Positions 26,249 through 34,398 of a stretch of 40,867 nt of DNA are shown here, piece after piece (position 1 is the stretch's first letter; each line of letters begins with the position of its first letter). The stretch is from an uncultured Erysipelotrichaceae bacterium (GTDB lineage Bacteria > Bacillota_I > Bacilli_A > Erysipelotrichales > Erysipelotrichaceae), in assembly GCA_934692455.1 (NCBI GenBank), contig CAKUTY010000001.1:1-40867 (forward strand). Reading direction: 5' to 3'. Made by a program: the position numbers and the translations under genes. Under the pieces are notes generated by a model. That model worked only from the letters and a program-made list of their open reading frames with translations, was not told the origin of the DNA and ran no database searches.

Positions 26249-27651
26249 TGTTTATAGGGAATTATTATTATGAGCCAATCACATCACTTCCGGCGCTGAC
26301 TGTTACTAGTGCTTATTTTGTGATGTTTTGTTTCGTTGTATTTTGTTTATCTAGGCCTTTTAAGTCATTCTTAAGGCCTTTAATTTTGCTTATAGCTAAC
26401 TTTATTTTTGTTTATTCTTTTGGATTAAACAATTTATTATGGTTATTAGGCTTTTCTTTAATGGGTTATGTATTAGGTCTTATTAACGGAAAGTATCACA
26501 ATAAACATATAGTTATTGTTTCATCATTAATATATGGTGTTGCGTTATTAGGATATAAACTTATTAATTTAACAGATAGTAGTATTATTATTCCTTTAGG
26601 TTTATCTTTCTACTCATTTAAAATCATTTCCTATTTGTGTGATATTTATTCTGGAAAGATTAAGGCAGAAAAGAATATTATTTATTATTTAGATTATGTG
26701 ATGTTCTTTCCTTGTATTACAGCAGGACCTATTAATAGAGCTGATTTATTTTTAAAGGAAATTAGAAGTAAACATGAATTTGATTATCAAGATATTGCGA
26801 CAGGTTTCTTTTTAGTAGCTTGTGGTATTTTTGAGAAACTTGTATTTTGTGACTTTATTGGAAGTGTTGTAACTAAGAGTTTAAATGTTGAATTAAGTGG
26901 TTTGAATACATTACTTGGAGTTGTTTTATATTCATTTCAAATATATTTAGATTTTGATTCTATTTCTAATATCGCAATCGGTACAGCTAGAATGCTGGGC
27001 TTTAAGTTAGAAAGAAACTTCCATGTGCCTTATTTAGCTACTAGTATTAAAGACTTCTGGAATAGATGGCATATTTCTTTATCATCTTGGTTAAGAGATT
27101 ATATTTATTTCCCATTGGGTGGTGGAAGAAAAGACGATTTAAGAAAGTATTTGAATGTTCTAATTGTTTTCTTTGTATCATCTTTATGGCATGGTATTAC
27201 GTTAAACTTCTTAATTTGGGGTATGGGTCATGGTGTAATCAGAATTATTGAAGATTTAATTGCGAAGTTGTTTAAGAATAAGAAACCAAATTTCTTTGTG
27301 TCTTTATTGTTAATATTTATTAATTTTATAATAGTAACTACTTTGTGGATTTTCTTTAAATATGATTTTAGTGATGCGATAGCTACTATTCAAAGAATTT
27401 TTGTGAAATCACCTTTGAACTTTGAAACAATCGGTTTAACTCATAATGAAGTAATTTGGTTATGTATTGTCTTATCTACTGTAGTGATTACAGATATCCT
27501 ACGTTATTTCTTTGATTTAGGAGAATTCTTTGGCAAACATATCTTTATTATTAGATTTATATTATATGCGGCTATGATTTTATTGTTCCTTGTCTTTGGA
27601 ATGTATGGTGGCAGCTTTGATGCGAATGATTTTATTTATAGGTGGTTTTAG
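26248..27651 (+). CDS. MBOAT O-acyltransferase (AlgI/DltB-like), pair 2
   Basis: A 467-residue polytopic MBOAT. The catalytic histidine is H315 in SSLWHGITLNF, and the preceding signature blocks are YSFKIISYLCDIYSG, FFPCITAGPI, QIYLDFDSISNIAIG and FWNRWHISLSSWLRDYIY. It moves acyl groups through the membrane for O-acylation of an external sugar. Translation is coupled to the GtrB-like GT2 by TAATG, and an SGNH partner begins 2 nt after its stop, with the AGGTGG ribosome-binding site inside its last codons. An internal forward reading frame near 27066-27251 is only a shadow. The acceptor is unknown. Confidence 0.85.
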   Translation: MFIGNYYYEPITSLPALTVTSAYFVMFCFVVFCLSRPFKSFLRPLILLIANFIFVYSFGLNNLLWLLGFSLMGYVLGLINGKYHNKHIVIVSSLIYGVALLGYKLINLTDSSIIIPLGLSFYSFKIISYLCDIYSGKIKAEKNIIYYLDYVMFFPCITAGPINRADLFLKEIRSKHEFDYQDIATGFFLVACGIFEKLVFCDFIGSVVTKSLNVELSGLNTLLGVVLYSFQIYLDFDSISNIAIGTARMLGFKLERNFHVPYLATSIKDFWNRWHISLSSWLRDYIYFPLGGGRKDDLRKYLNVLIVFFVSSLWHGITLNFLIWGMGHGVIRIIEDLIAKLFKNKKPNFFVSLLLIFINFIIVTTLWIFFKYDFSDAIATIQRIFVKSPLNFETIGLTHNEVIWLCIVLSTVVITDILRYFFDLGEFFGKHIFIIRFILYAAMILLFLVFGMYGGSFDANDFIYRWF

Positions 27652-27653
27652 TT

Positions 27654-29084
27654 ATGAATAAAGTATTAAAAACGATTTGGAGCTTATTAAAAATAGTCAT
27701 GGGCGTATGTGTAATATGCGCCACTTTCTATTTTGGTTATAATTTTTTGAGTAGCAAATTCAGAAATCCTGATGTTTATTATAACGACTCGTTTCATAAT
27801 TTACCCGAAGATAGCATGGATGTTATTGTACTTGGCTCAAGTCATGCGCAATATTCTTTTTCTCCTACTTTCTTTTATGAAGATACAGGTTTGTACGCAT
27901 ATACATTAGGCAGTGCTTGTCAACCTTTAGAAGTTTCTTACCAAATGTTAAGAGAAGCTTTAAAGACACAAAGCCCAAAGCTTGTAATTTTAGAGGCTTA
28001 TACTGCTACACCACTAAGGAGTGCTTGTGAGACTGATACTTGTTATGTTACGGCTGAATATCAAATGCGGGGCATGGAAAAGATTAATACTATTAATTAT
28101 CTTTCTGAGGAAAAAGCCGCTACTTATCGCAATGACTTTATGAATTATCATAATGATTGGAGAACTAAAGAATCTTTTGATTTCTTATTTGAAGAAAATG
28201 ATAAAAGTATCGATTCATCTCTTGGCTATCTGCCATTAGAATCTGACTATGTTTATGAAAATTGGTGGTATGCTAGCGTTTACGATGATAAAAGTAGTGA
28301 TGTTAATCTTGATGAGTTAGATTTTGAATCTTTGAATAATATTTTGAATCTATGTAGAGAAAATGATATTGAACTCTTAATGTATTTTGTGCCTATGGAT
28401 ATGCTTGATGAATTAAATCAAAAGTATCGTTATAAGGTTTGGGACTTTTGTGAAGATAATGATATCAAATATGTTGATTTTGTGGATTTAAGTGAAGAGT
28501 TGGATTATCGTATTCCTATTCATAATGATGGATTCCATTCCAAAACAACAGGTGCAAGTGTCATTACTTCTTATTTGGCTAATTTTGTTAAAGAAAATGG
28601 ATATAAGTTTAGTCATAAAGACAACAACAAATTAAATGATATTTATAAATATTATGTTGATCATTATGATTATTTGGTATTTTGTGGGGAACACGATCCA
28701 AGCAAATATTTAGATAGGGTAGTGAAAAATCCTCGCCTAAAGTTAGTAAGATATCAAGGCAATCAATTAAATGATAGATTGAAAAAATTCTTTAATGATT
28801 TAAATTTAACTGAATTAGTAGAAGGTGATGATTATTACGCTATTATATATGATAATGAAATTTTGACATGTAGTAATAGCCCTGTTAGTTATGTTTTAGA
28901 TAGTCATGACATAGAACTAAACAAGGATGGAATTTATTTTGACGGCGAACAATTAACAACTGGAGATGAATTTGCCTTTGTTGTTTTCAATAGCGATTAT
29001 ACTGTTAAGCTGGTGAAAAAAATTACTTTTTCCAACGGATTGTTGTGGGATAGTGATTATGATTTTAACTATAATCATAAATAA
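27654..29084 (+). CDS. Membrane-anchored SGNH-like O-acyltransferase partner (DltD/AlgJ-like), pair 2
   Basis: A 476-residue protein with one N-terminal helix (about 10-30) and an external SGNH fold. Block I is VIVLGSSHAQYSF (S62/S63), and the Asp-His dyad is D292 and H295 in HNDGFHSKTTGAS. Together these make the Ser-His-Asp triad of DltD, AlgJ and PatB-type acyltransferases. Residues from about 325 to the end (YDYLVFCGEHDPS onward) form an extra domain that I do not recognise. I chose ATG 27654 with AGGTGG upstream rather than the GTG 12 bases earlier, which sits within that ribosome-binding site. A hairpin terminator overlaps the stop. It should accept acyl groups from the MBOAT just upstream and place them on a surface glycan. 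Confidence 0.75.
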   Translation: MNKVLKTIWSLLKIVMGVCVICATFYFGYNFLSSKFRNPDVYYNDSFHNLPEDSMDVIVLGSSHAQYSFSPTFFYEDTGLYAYTLGSACQPLEVSYQMLREALKTQSPKLVILEAYTATPLRSACETDTCYVTAEYQMRGMEKINTINYLSEEKAATYRNDFMNYHNDWRTKESFDFLFEENDKSIDSSLGYLPLESDYVYENWWYASVYDDKSSDVNLDELDFESLNNILNLCRENDIELLMYFVPMDMLDELNQKYRYKVWDFCEDNDIKYVDFVDLSEELDYRIPIHNDGFHSKTTGASVITSYLANFVKENGYKFSHKDNNKLNDIYKYYVDHYDYLVFCGEHDPSKYLDRVVKNPRLKLVRYQGNQLNDRLKKFFNDLNLTELVEGDDYYAIIYDNEILTCSNSPVSYVLDSHDIELNKDGIYFDGEQLTTGDEFAFVVFNSDYTVKLVKKITFSNGLLWDSDYDFNYNHK

Positions 29085-29090
29085 TTTTTT
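29057..29090 (+). terminator. Rho-independent terminator
   Basis: A perfect 8-bp stem TTATGATT/AATCATAA with an 8-nt loop overlaps the last codons of the SGNH gene. It is followed by ATAA and a run of six T residues. It closes the 25331-29084 unit just ahead of the promoter for the LCP group. Confidence 0.6.
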
Positions 29091-29110
29091 GTGATACAGA
29101 TAATACAGAG

Positions 29111-29140
29111 TTGTTATTAATTAAAGGATGGTGTTACAAT
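29111..29140 (+). promoter_or_regulatory. Promoter of the LCP group, predicted leaderless start
   Basis: TTGTTA (29111-29116) and an extended -10 TGTTACAAT (29132-29140) are separated by 18 bp, the best promoter of the leaderless set. The -10 ends 8 nt before ATG 29149. It favours that start over the ATG at 29128, which would lie upstream of the predicted transcription start. Confidence 0.6.
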
Positions 29141-29148
29141 ATCGAGGT

Positions 29149-29838
29149 ATGAAAAATTTATTTAAGAACCCTAAGACAAGAAAGAGAAATTTAATTCTTG
29201 CGATTTTGCCCTTTGTTATAATTGCTAGCATATGTGGCTTTATAGCATTTAAGTCTGTTAATTCGATAAGTGGTAATGCTCAAGGAACTTCAAAAGAATC
29301 TTATAAAGATTCGATTGATTCCATGGATTACCATTTAAGAAGTAATGCGACTAAGTATCAAACAGAGCTTTTTAGAGAATTAACTAAAGCTATTGAAGAT
29401 GGAACTGATAAGTATAATATTGCAAGACTAGTTGCAGAAAACTATGTTGCAGATTTCTACACATGGTCTAATAAAGATGGTACTTATGATGTTGGTGGTA
29501 TGTATTATGTTTATTCACCACAAAAAACTACAATTTATACACAAGCTCGTAATACTTACTATAAATATGTAACTTACTATATTAACCAATTTGGTGCTAA
29601 AAACTTATTGGAAGTTGAAAATATAACTTCAACTTTAGGTGACAAGGTAGGCTCTTACGAATTTGAAGGTAAGAAATATGACTCTTATTTTGTAACTTGT
29701 GAATGGACATATAAGAATGAAGATACTTTCAAAGATATAAGTATGAAATCAGGTGATGACTTTGTTAAGAAAGAGTATTTCACAATTATTGAAAAAAATG
29801 GGCGTTTTGAAATTGTTCAAGCGTATGGTGATAACTAA
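29149..29838 (+). CDS. Membrane-anchored protein of unknown function, upstream of LCP
   Basis: A 229-residue protein I do not recognise. It has a basic N-terminus (KNPKTRKRN), one transmembrane helix (about 15-35), and an external domain of about 190 residues rich in Tyr and Thr. The external part may be an NTF2-like or cystatin-like alpha/beta fold, with a leading helix (KYQTELFRELTKAIEDG) and a beta-rich C-terminal half ending VKKEYFTIIEKNGRFEIVQ. The start was set by the extended -10 box ending 8 nt upstream. Its stop overlaps the LCP start as TAATG, so the two are made together and it is probably an accessory factor in attaching the polymer to the wall. No catalytic motif is visible. Confidence 0.7.
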   Translation: MKNLFKNPKTRKRNLILAILPFVIIASICGFIAFKSVNSISGNAQGTSKESYKDSIDSMDYHLRSNATKYQTELFRELTKAIEDGTDKYNIARLVAENYVADFYTWSNKDGTYDVGGMYYVYSPQKTTIYTQARNTYYKYVTYYINQFGAKNLLEVENITSTLGDKVGSYEFEGKKYDSYFVTCEWTYKNEDTFKDISMKSGDDFVKKEYFTIIEKNGRFEIVQAYGDN

Positions 29839-32267
29839 TGGCTAGAAAAAAGAAAAATAAGCTATCAGCTTTAAGTATTGGATCTTTAGTAACGGCAATA
29901 TTAGCTCATATTGCAGTTATTTTGTTTGTTGTTCTTGCAAGAGGTTATTTCAACTTAGAATTAAAAGTAATTATTTGTGCTTTAGTCGTTATTGTCTGTG
30001 TATTGGTTATTATCGATATTCTTCTCGTATATGGTGTTAATTTTAGAGACATTGCGTCTAGAATTATTATTATCGTGCTATCTATTCTTATGATGGTTGT
30101 TGGCTTTGGAGGTAGTTATTATGTTTCTAAAGTTAATAAGGCGGTTGATAATGCGATTGAAAATACAGGTACAGACCAATATGAAACAATTAGCGGTTCT
30201 TTTGTATATTACAGTGAGAATGGAACAGTTAAATATAAAGATTTAGATTCATTAAAGTCTGCATCTAATTTAAAAGTTGGTGTTGTTTTTGATGATGGTA
30301 TCGGTGTGGCTACCGCTGCTCAAAAGTTAATGGAAGATGAAGGAATCAAAGCTACTGTTACTACATATAGTAGTAGTGAAGAACTACTAGGTAATTTAAT
30401 TGGCAATGGTACTGATGAAATTGATGTTGCGGTTTTCCCTTCTTCATACAGACAAAGATGGTTGGCTGATGAGGAAGTCGACTATGCTCAATATCTAGAT
30501 CATGTTTATGATTTCCACAAGTTTGAAGATAAAGTAAAAACTGGTGAAAACAAGAATGCTAACAAGGATTTATATACAGAACCATTTAACATTCTATTGA
30601 TTGGTTTTGCTCCAGAAGATGAGGCAATGACTGTTGGCCTTGCTGACTCTATTATTGTGGCAACTGTTAATCCACAAACATTCACCGTATCTTTAACATC
30701 TATCGCAAGAGATACATATACAAAGTTAGCTTGTGCACCTAATAGTGAAAGACAAAAGATTAATGCAGCAAGAGCTTATAGTAGACAATGTTTAATGGAT
30801 ACTGTTGGTGAATTATTAGGTATAGATATTGATTACTATATGGAAGTTAACTTCTTGGGTGTAGTAGAAATTGTTGATGCTATTGGTGGTATTGTAGTTA
30901 ACAATCCAGTCGAATTTGTAGGTCAAACAGCTTCTGGTATTAGAGGCGAATTTACGGTTCTAGTTCCAGCTGGTGAAAATGTGCCTTGTGATGGTGAAAT
31001 GGCTTTAGCTTTCGCAAGAGAAAGACACGCTATGCCTAATGGTGATTTCGATCGTCAGAAGCACCAACAAGAAGTAATTGCTCGTATTGCCGAAAAATTA
31101 TTAGGCATGAATGATGTTAATAAGGCTTTAAAGGTTATGGAAGCCGCTGGAAAGAACTTTACAACTAATTTAAGTTTGAACCAATTAACTGGTATCTTCA
31201 GTTATATCATCAATCATAAGAACACAATTGGTATTCCAACGTTTAATATGATTGATATGCAAAGCATGAGAGTAACTGGTTATTCTTCTTGGTACTATAG
31301 TTATGTTATGAGACTTCCTCAATGGATTTATCGTTTGTATAATGGCTCAATTCAAGAATGTAAGGATCGTATCAATGATGTAATGAATAATTATTCCGTT
31401 AGCGATATAAAACAAGAAAGTTATATGAAATTCTTTGTTGAATATCCATATAGTCGTGGCAACTTATATAGCGATTACTTTAATGAAGAACAAGTTCATG
31501 AAAAGATGCCTGCTTGTTATCCATTGTTTGTTAATAAGGATTTAGCTACTGCAATTAGCTTAGCTCAAGAACAAGGCATTAACTTGGATATTACTTATAT
31601 TGAACCTGGTGATGCTGGATTTGAAGAAGGTTCAAGCGGTTTAGTTGTTGACCAATATCCTCGTCAAGGTGCATTGGTTGAAGAATATCCTACAGGAAAG
31701 ATTACTGTAATGGGCCCAAGCAATCCAGATGCTATTGAATACACAGTTGATAAGTGTGATGACGAGGCAAGTTGCATTGCGTTTGCTAATGCTAAGGGTA
31801 TTAGTTATAAGAAGGTAGCTGTTTATGATGCCATGAACGAACATAAGGAAGGCGAGTTCAACGGTACTAACTATAAGAATGGTGACAAGATTAAAAAGAG
31901 TGCGACTCTAGAAATCTATTTGTGGACTAAGAAAGTTACAGTTCCATCATTCACTGTTGGTACTAAGCTAGTGGATTACGAAGTTGCATTAACTAAGCTT
32001 GGATTAAAGTATACTGAGACAGCAAGTGCAGATGGTGCAACGGAGGCAAATAATGGTACTATTAAGAGCATAAGTCCAGGTGCAGGCACTGAAGCTAAGG
32101 CTGGTGACACTATCGCAATTACATACTTTAAGTACACTGCAACTACGCCTAAGCCAACTCCGAGCCCAGAGCCAAGTCCAGAGCCTACACCGGAACCGAG
32201 TCCTGAGCCTACACCGGAACCGAGTCCTGAGCCTACAGAGCCTAGTGAACCAGCTCCGGAAGCATAA
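29838..32267 (+). CDS. LCP-family glycopolymer ligase with SBP-like insert, PASTA-like repeats and Pro-Glu tail
   Basis: An 809-residue protein, about twice the usual LCP size. Parts in order: three helices (about 12-34, 42-66, 74-96) instead of the usual one; a domain at about 120-245 resembling half of a periplasmic solute-binding protein (KVGVVFDDGIGVATAAQKL); the LCP catalytic core at about 250-450 with NILLIGF, DSIIVATVNP, SIARDTY, INAARAY, FARERH and DFDRQKHQQE (R406); three PASTA-like units at about 560-765 (VVDQYPRQGALV, ITYFK); and a PSPEPTPEP-type tail. LCP enzymes move lipid-linked polysaccharide onto peptidoglycan. PASTA units could bind peptidoglycan and the Pro-rich tail could span the wall. 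It is coupled to the upstream unknown by TAATG. The LCP assignment is firm; the insert and PASTA calls are by resemblance. Confidence 0.9.
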   Translation: MARKKKNKLSALSIGSLVTAILAHIAVILFVVLARGYFNLELKVIICALVVIVCVLVIIDILLVYGVNFRDIASRIIIIVLSILMMVVGFGGSYYVSKVNKAVDNAIENTGTDQYETISGSFVYYSENGTVKYKDLDSLKSASNLKVGVVFDDGIGVATAAQKLMEDEGIKATVTTYSSSEELLGNLIGNGTDEIDVAVFPSSYRQRWLADEEVDYAQYLDHVYDFHKFEDKVKTGENKNANKDLYTEPFNILLIGFAPEDEAMTVGLADSIIVATVNPQTFTVSLTSIARDTYTKLACAPNSERQKINAARAYSRQCLMDTVGELLGIDIDYYMEVNFLGVVEIVDAIGGIVVNNPVEFVGQTASGIRGEFTVLVPAGENVPCDGEMALAFARERHAMPNGDFDRQKHQQEVIARIAEKLLGMNDVNKALKVMEAAGKNFTTNLSLNQLTGIFSYIINHKNTIGIPTFNMIDMQSMRVTGYSSWYYSYVMRLPQWIYRLYNGSIQECKDRINDVMNNYSVSDIKQESYMKFFVEYPYSRGNLYSDYFNEEQVHEKMPACYPLFVNKDLATAISLAQEQGINLDITYIEPGDAGFEEGSSGLVVDQYPRQGALVEEYPTGKITVMGPSNPDAIEYTVDKCDDEASCIAFANAKGISYKKVAVYDAMNEHKEGEFNGTNYKNGDKIKKSATLEIYLWTKKVTVPSFTVGTKLVDYEVALTKLGLKYTETASADGATEANNGTIKSISPGAGTEAKAGDTIAITYFKYTATTPKPTPSPEPSPEPTPEPSPEPTPEPSPEPTEPSEPAPEA
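32181..32228 (+). repeat. 24-bp perfect tandem duplication in the LCP tail
   Basis: Two identical 24-bp units lie side by side, and a third partial unit follows. They encode the repeating Pro-Glu-Pro-Ser/Thr pattern at the C-terminus of the LCP protein and are visibly richer in G and C than the surrounding DNA. Such perfect repeats can expand or contract in frame. Confidence 0.85.
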
Positions 32268-32283
32268 AATCTAAATATTATTT

Positions 32284-32311
32284 AAACTCGTTGAAAATAT
32301 CAACGAGTTTT
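32284..32311 (+). terminator. Hairpin terminator between LCP and GH9 genes
   Basis: A perfect 11-bp stem AAACTCGTTGA/TCAACGAGTTT with a 5-nt AAATA loop, followed by TC. The T run is four bases counting those in the stem, so readthrough into the GH9 gene is likely; no separate promoter is visible between them. Confidence 0.6.
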
Positions 32312-32332
32312 CTAAAAGGAGAGTAGAGTAAA

Positions 32333-34384
32333 ATGAAGAAGATATTTTTACTTTTAATGATAATATTGTTATCTTCATGCAGTTTTGGCAATAAAGAAAA
32401 TGAGGATGACGATAAAAAGGAAGAGATTGTCAACGTAAACAACTATGACAATATTCCTGTAGAAGAATTTAAACCTTATAAAGAAACTTTTAACAATAAT
32501 TCCGCATGGAATTTAGAAGGTGACGGCAGTTTTGTATCTGAACTAAATAAAAAACAAATAGTTGTAAATAATGGTGAAGTTACATTGAAAAGTAGTCCCT
32601 TTATGATGAAAAATGGTAACTATAATGTTTCTTTCATCAGCTCCAATAGCGGACATATTAAGATTGCTTCAAATGACGATGTTTATTTAGATTCTGATTT
32701 TGAAATTGGTGATGTTTCTCTTGATTACCGATTATCAGATATAAATTATGAAGTTGTTGTTAGTTTATCTTTTGCTGGTAATAGTGAAGTTGATGATTTT
32801 AGTATTAGTTGTGACAATAAAACCTATGGTGCCTTATCTAATCAAATCGCTTATTTAGATAAATTGAACAAACAAGTAGTCTTTAATAATAACCCAGGAA
32901 ATTATTATGGCATTTATAACGCAAACGATGATTCGCTAGTATATGCAGAGAATGTTTCGGAGGCGATTTTTGAAAACGATACAAATCAATGGCTATATAA
33001 GGGATATTTCAAAGATTTAGAAACTGGTGGTGAATATTATATAAAAAGCGAATTTGGATACTATTCTAAAAACTTCTCTATAAACGATAGCTACAATGAA
33101 CTGTTAGAAAGTGTTTTAGAAGCTATTTATGTTCAAAGATGTGGACATGATACAGAAGGTGTTTTAGGTCACCCTGCGTGTCATACGGCGCCTAGCAAGG
33201 TGTTTAGTTATACAAAGGAAGAATTCATCGATACAACGGGTGGTTGGCATGATGCTGGTGATTATGGTAAGTATGGTGTTGTTGAAAATAAAGTAATTGC
33301 TGATTTACTATTTTCGTATTTATATGGCGCCAATAAAGACGAAAAGTTAATTGATGAAATTAAGTTTGGTTTAGATTACGTCTTAAAACTCCAAAATGAA
33401 TATGGAGGCGTTTATAACAAAGTTGTAAGTAAAAACTTTGCTGACTTTGTGTCTCCAGAATTAGATGAACAAGAAACATATTTATTAAATCCATGGACTT
33501 CAGTAACCGCATCTTTTGCGGGTATTACAGGATTAGCCTATGAAGCGTTTAAAAATGATGATAAAGAATTGGCGGATAAATGTTTAAATGCGCATAATAA
33601 GGCAATTGATTATTTACTAAATAATCAAAATCCATCTAATCCAAAAAACCCCGATGAGTTTAATGTTGGGACATATTATGTAGAAAACGAAACTGATGAG
33701 AGATTATTTGCCTATAGTGTGGCTTATAAGCTTACTAGAGATAATAAATATAAAGAATTATGTAAATCTTTATTAGATACTGGTGTTGATTCTGATAATA
33801 TGGTTGCCAATTGCAGAACCTACGCCTATATTGTTTTGTTAGATAGCTTGGAATATAACAGTAAAGAATATGTTCAAGCTAAAGAAAGATTAAAATCAGA
33901 TTGCGATGCGATATGTGATGGTGTATCTTCTAATGTTTATGCTTATCCGTATACCGCATATGCATGGGGATCTAACCAACACGTATGCGAAGCTATTAAC
34001 AAGTTATTATTGGCATCAAGATATTTTAAAGACGAAAGATATGTAGTAAAGGCAAGTGAAATGATTGATTATATTCTTGGTCTAAATGTATTAGATATGT
34101 CATTTATTTGGGGTTATGGATATAAATATCCTCAAACTATTCATTCTCGTTTAGCTTATGCCAAGGGTCAAAATATGATTAAGGGTGCTATGTGTAATGG
34201 TGTTGACCAATTACTAAGTGATGGCGAAATAGGTAAGTACTTTAGTGAAGATTCTCCAATCGCAACTAGATTTGTGGACAATAGTGATAGCTATTCTAAT
34301 GTAGAACCAGCTATAAACTACAACTCTGCCCTTTATTTATCATTAAGTTTACTAGAGTACGCCAATAGAAAGCCTATTCAATAG
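32333..34384 (+). CDS. Lipoprotein glycoside hydrolase family 9 with Ig-like and CBM-like N-terminal domains
   Basis: A 683-residue secreted enzyme. A lipoprotein signal ends in LLSSC (lipid-modified C16), then comes an acidic linker. Residues about 45-165 look like a jelly-roll carbohydrate-binding module. About 170-250 (NQIAYLDKLNKQVVFNN) match the cellulase N-terminal Ig-like domain, and about 255-680 are the GH9 barrel. Key GH9 residues are present: D307 and D310 in GGWHDAGDYGKY, HSR (604-606), and the acid E658 in NVEPAINYNSAL. GH9 members are inverting beta-glycosidases such as endoglucanases and exo-glucosaminidases. Inside a biosynthetic locus it more likely trims the locus's own polymer than dietary glucan. 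An AAAGGAG ribosome-binding site lies upstream; the gene follows LCP after a weak terminator. Confidence 0.9.
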   Translation: MKKIFLLLMIILLSSCSFGNKENEDDDKKEEIVNVNNYDNIPVEEFKPYKETFNNNSAWNLEGDGSFVSELNKKQIVVNNGEVTLKSSPFMMKNGNYNVSFISSNSGHIKIASNDDVYLDSDFEIGDVSLDYRLSDINYEVVVSLSFAGNSEVDDFSISCDNKTYGALSNQIAYLDKLNKQVVFNNNPGNYYGIYNANDDSLVYAENVSEAIFENDTNQWLYKGYFKDLETGGEYYIKSEFGYYSKNFSINDSYNELLESVLEAIYVQRCGHDTEGVLGHPACHTAPSKVFSYTKEEFIDTTGGWHDAGDYGKYGVVENKVIADLLFSYLYGANKDEKLIDEIKFGLDYVLKLQNEYGGVYNKVVSKNFADFVSPELDEQETYLLNPWTSVTASFAGITGLAYEAFKNDDKELADKCLNAHNKAIDYLLNNQNPSNPKNPDEFNVGTYYVENETDERLFAYSVAYKLTRDNKYKELCKSLLDTGVDSDNMVANCRTYAYIVLLDSLEYNSKEYVQAKERLKSDCDAICDGVSSNVYAYPYTAYAWGSNQHVCEAINKLLLASRYFKDERYVVKASEMIDYILGLNVLDMSFIWGYGYKYPQTIHSRLAYAKGQNMIKGAMCNGVDQLLSDGEIGKYFSEDSPIATRFVDNSDSYSNVEPAINYNSALYLSLSLLEYANRKPIQ

Positions 34385-34390
34385 TATAAT
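34385..34390 (+). promoter_or_regulatory. -10 box, predicted leaderless start
   Basis: TATAAT begins 1 nt after the GH9 stop and ends 8 nt before the ATG of the next GT2. No ribosome-binding site lies in between. No convincing -35 is seen. Confidence 0.45.
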
Positions 34391-34398
34391 TATTAAGT

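Noticed and set aside
29128..29148. ATG 29128 as the start of the pre-LCP gene
   Set aside because: It precedes the predicted transcription start of the extended -10 promoter and adds non-conserved residues ahead of a typical basic N-terminus.
32158..32250. Repeats that might suggest a CRISPR-like array
   Set aside because: The units abut with no spacers and translate in frame as the LCP Pro-Glu tail.
32080..32274. Overlapping forward reading frame inside the LCP tail
   Set aside because: It is an out-of-frame reading of the Pro-Glu tandem repeat, giving a Leu/Ser/Gln-rich repeat with no ribosome-binding site.
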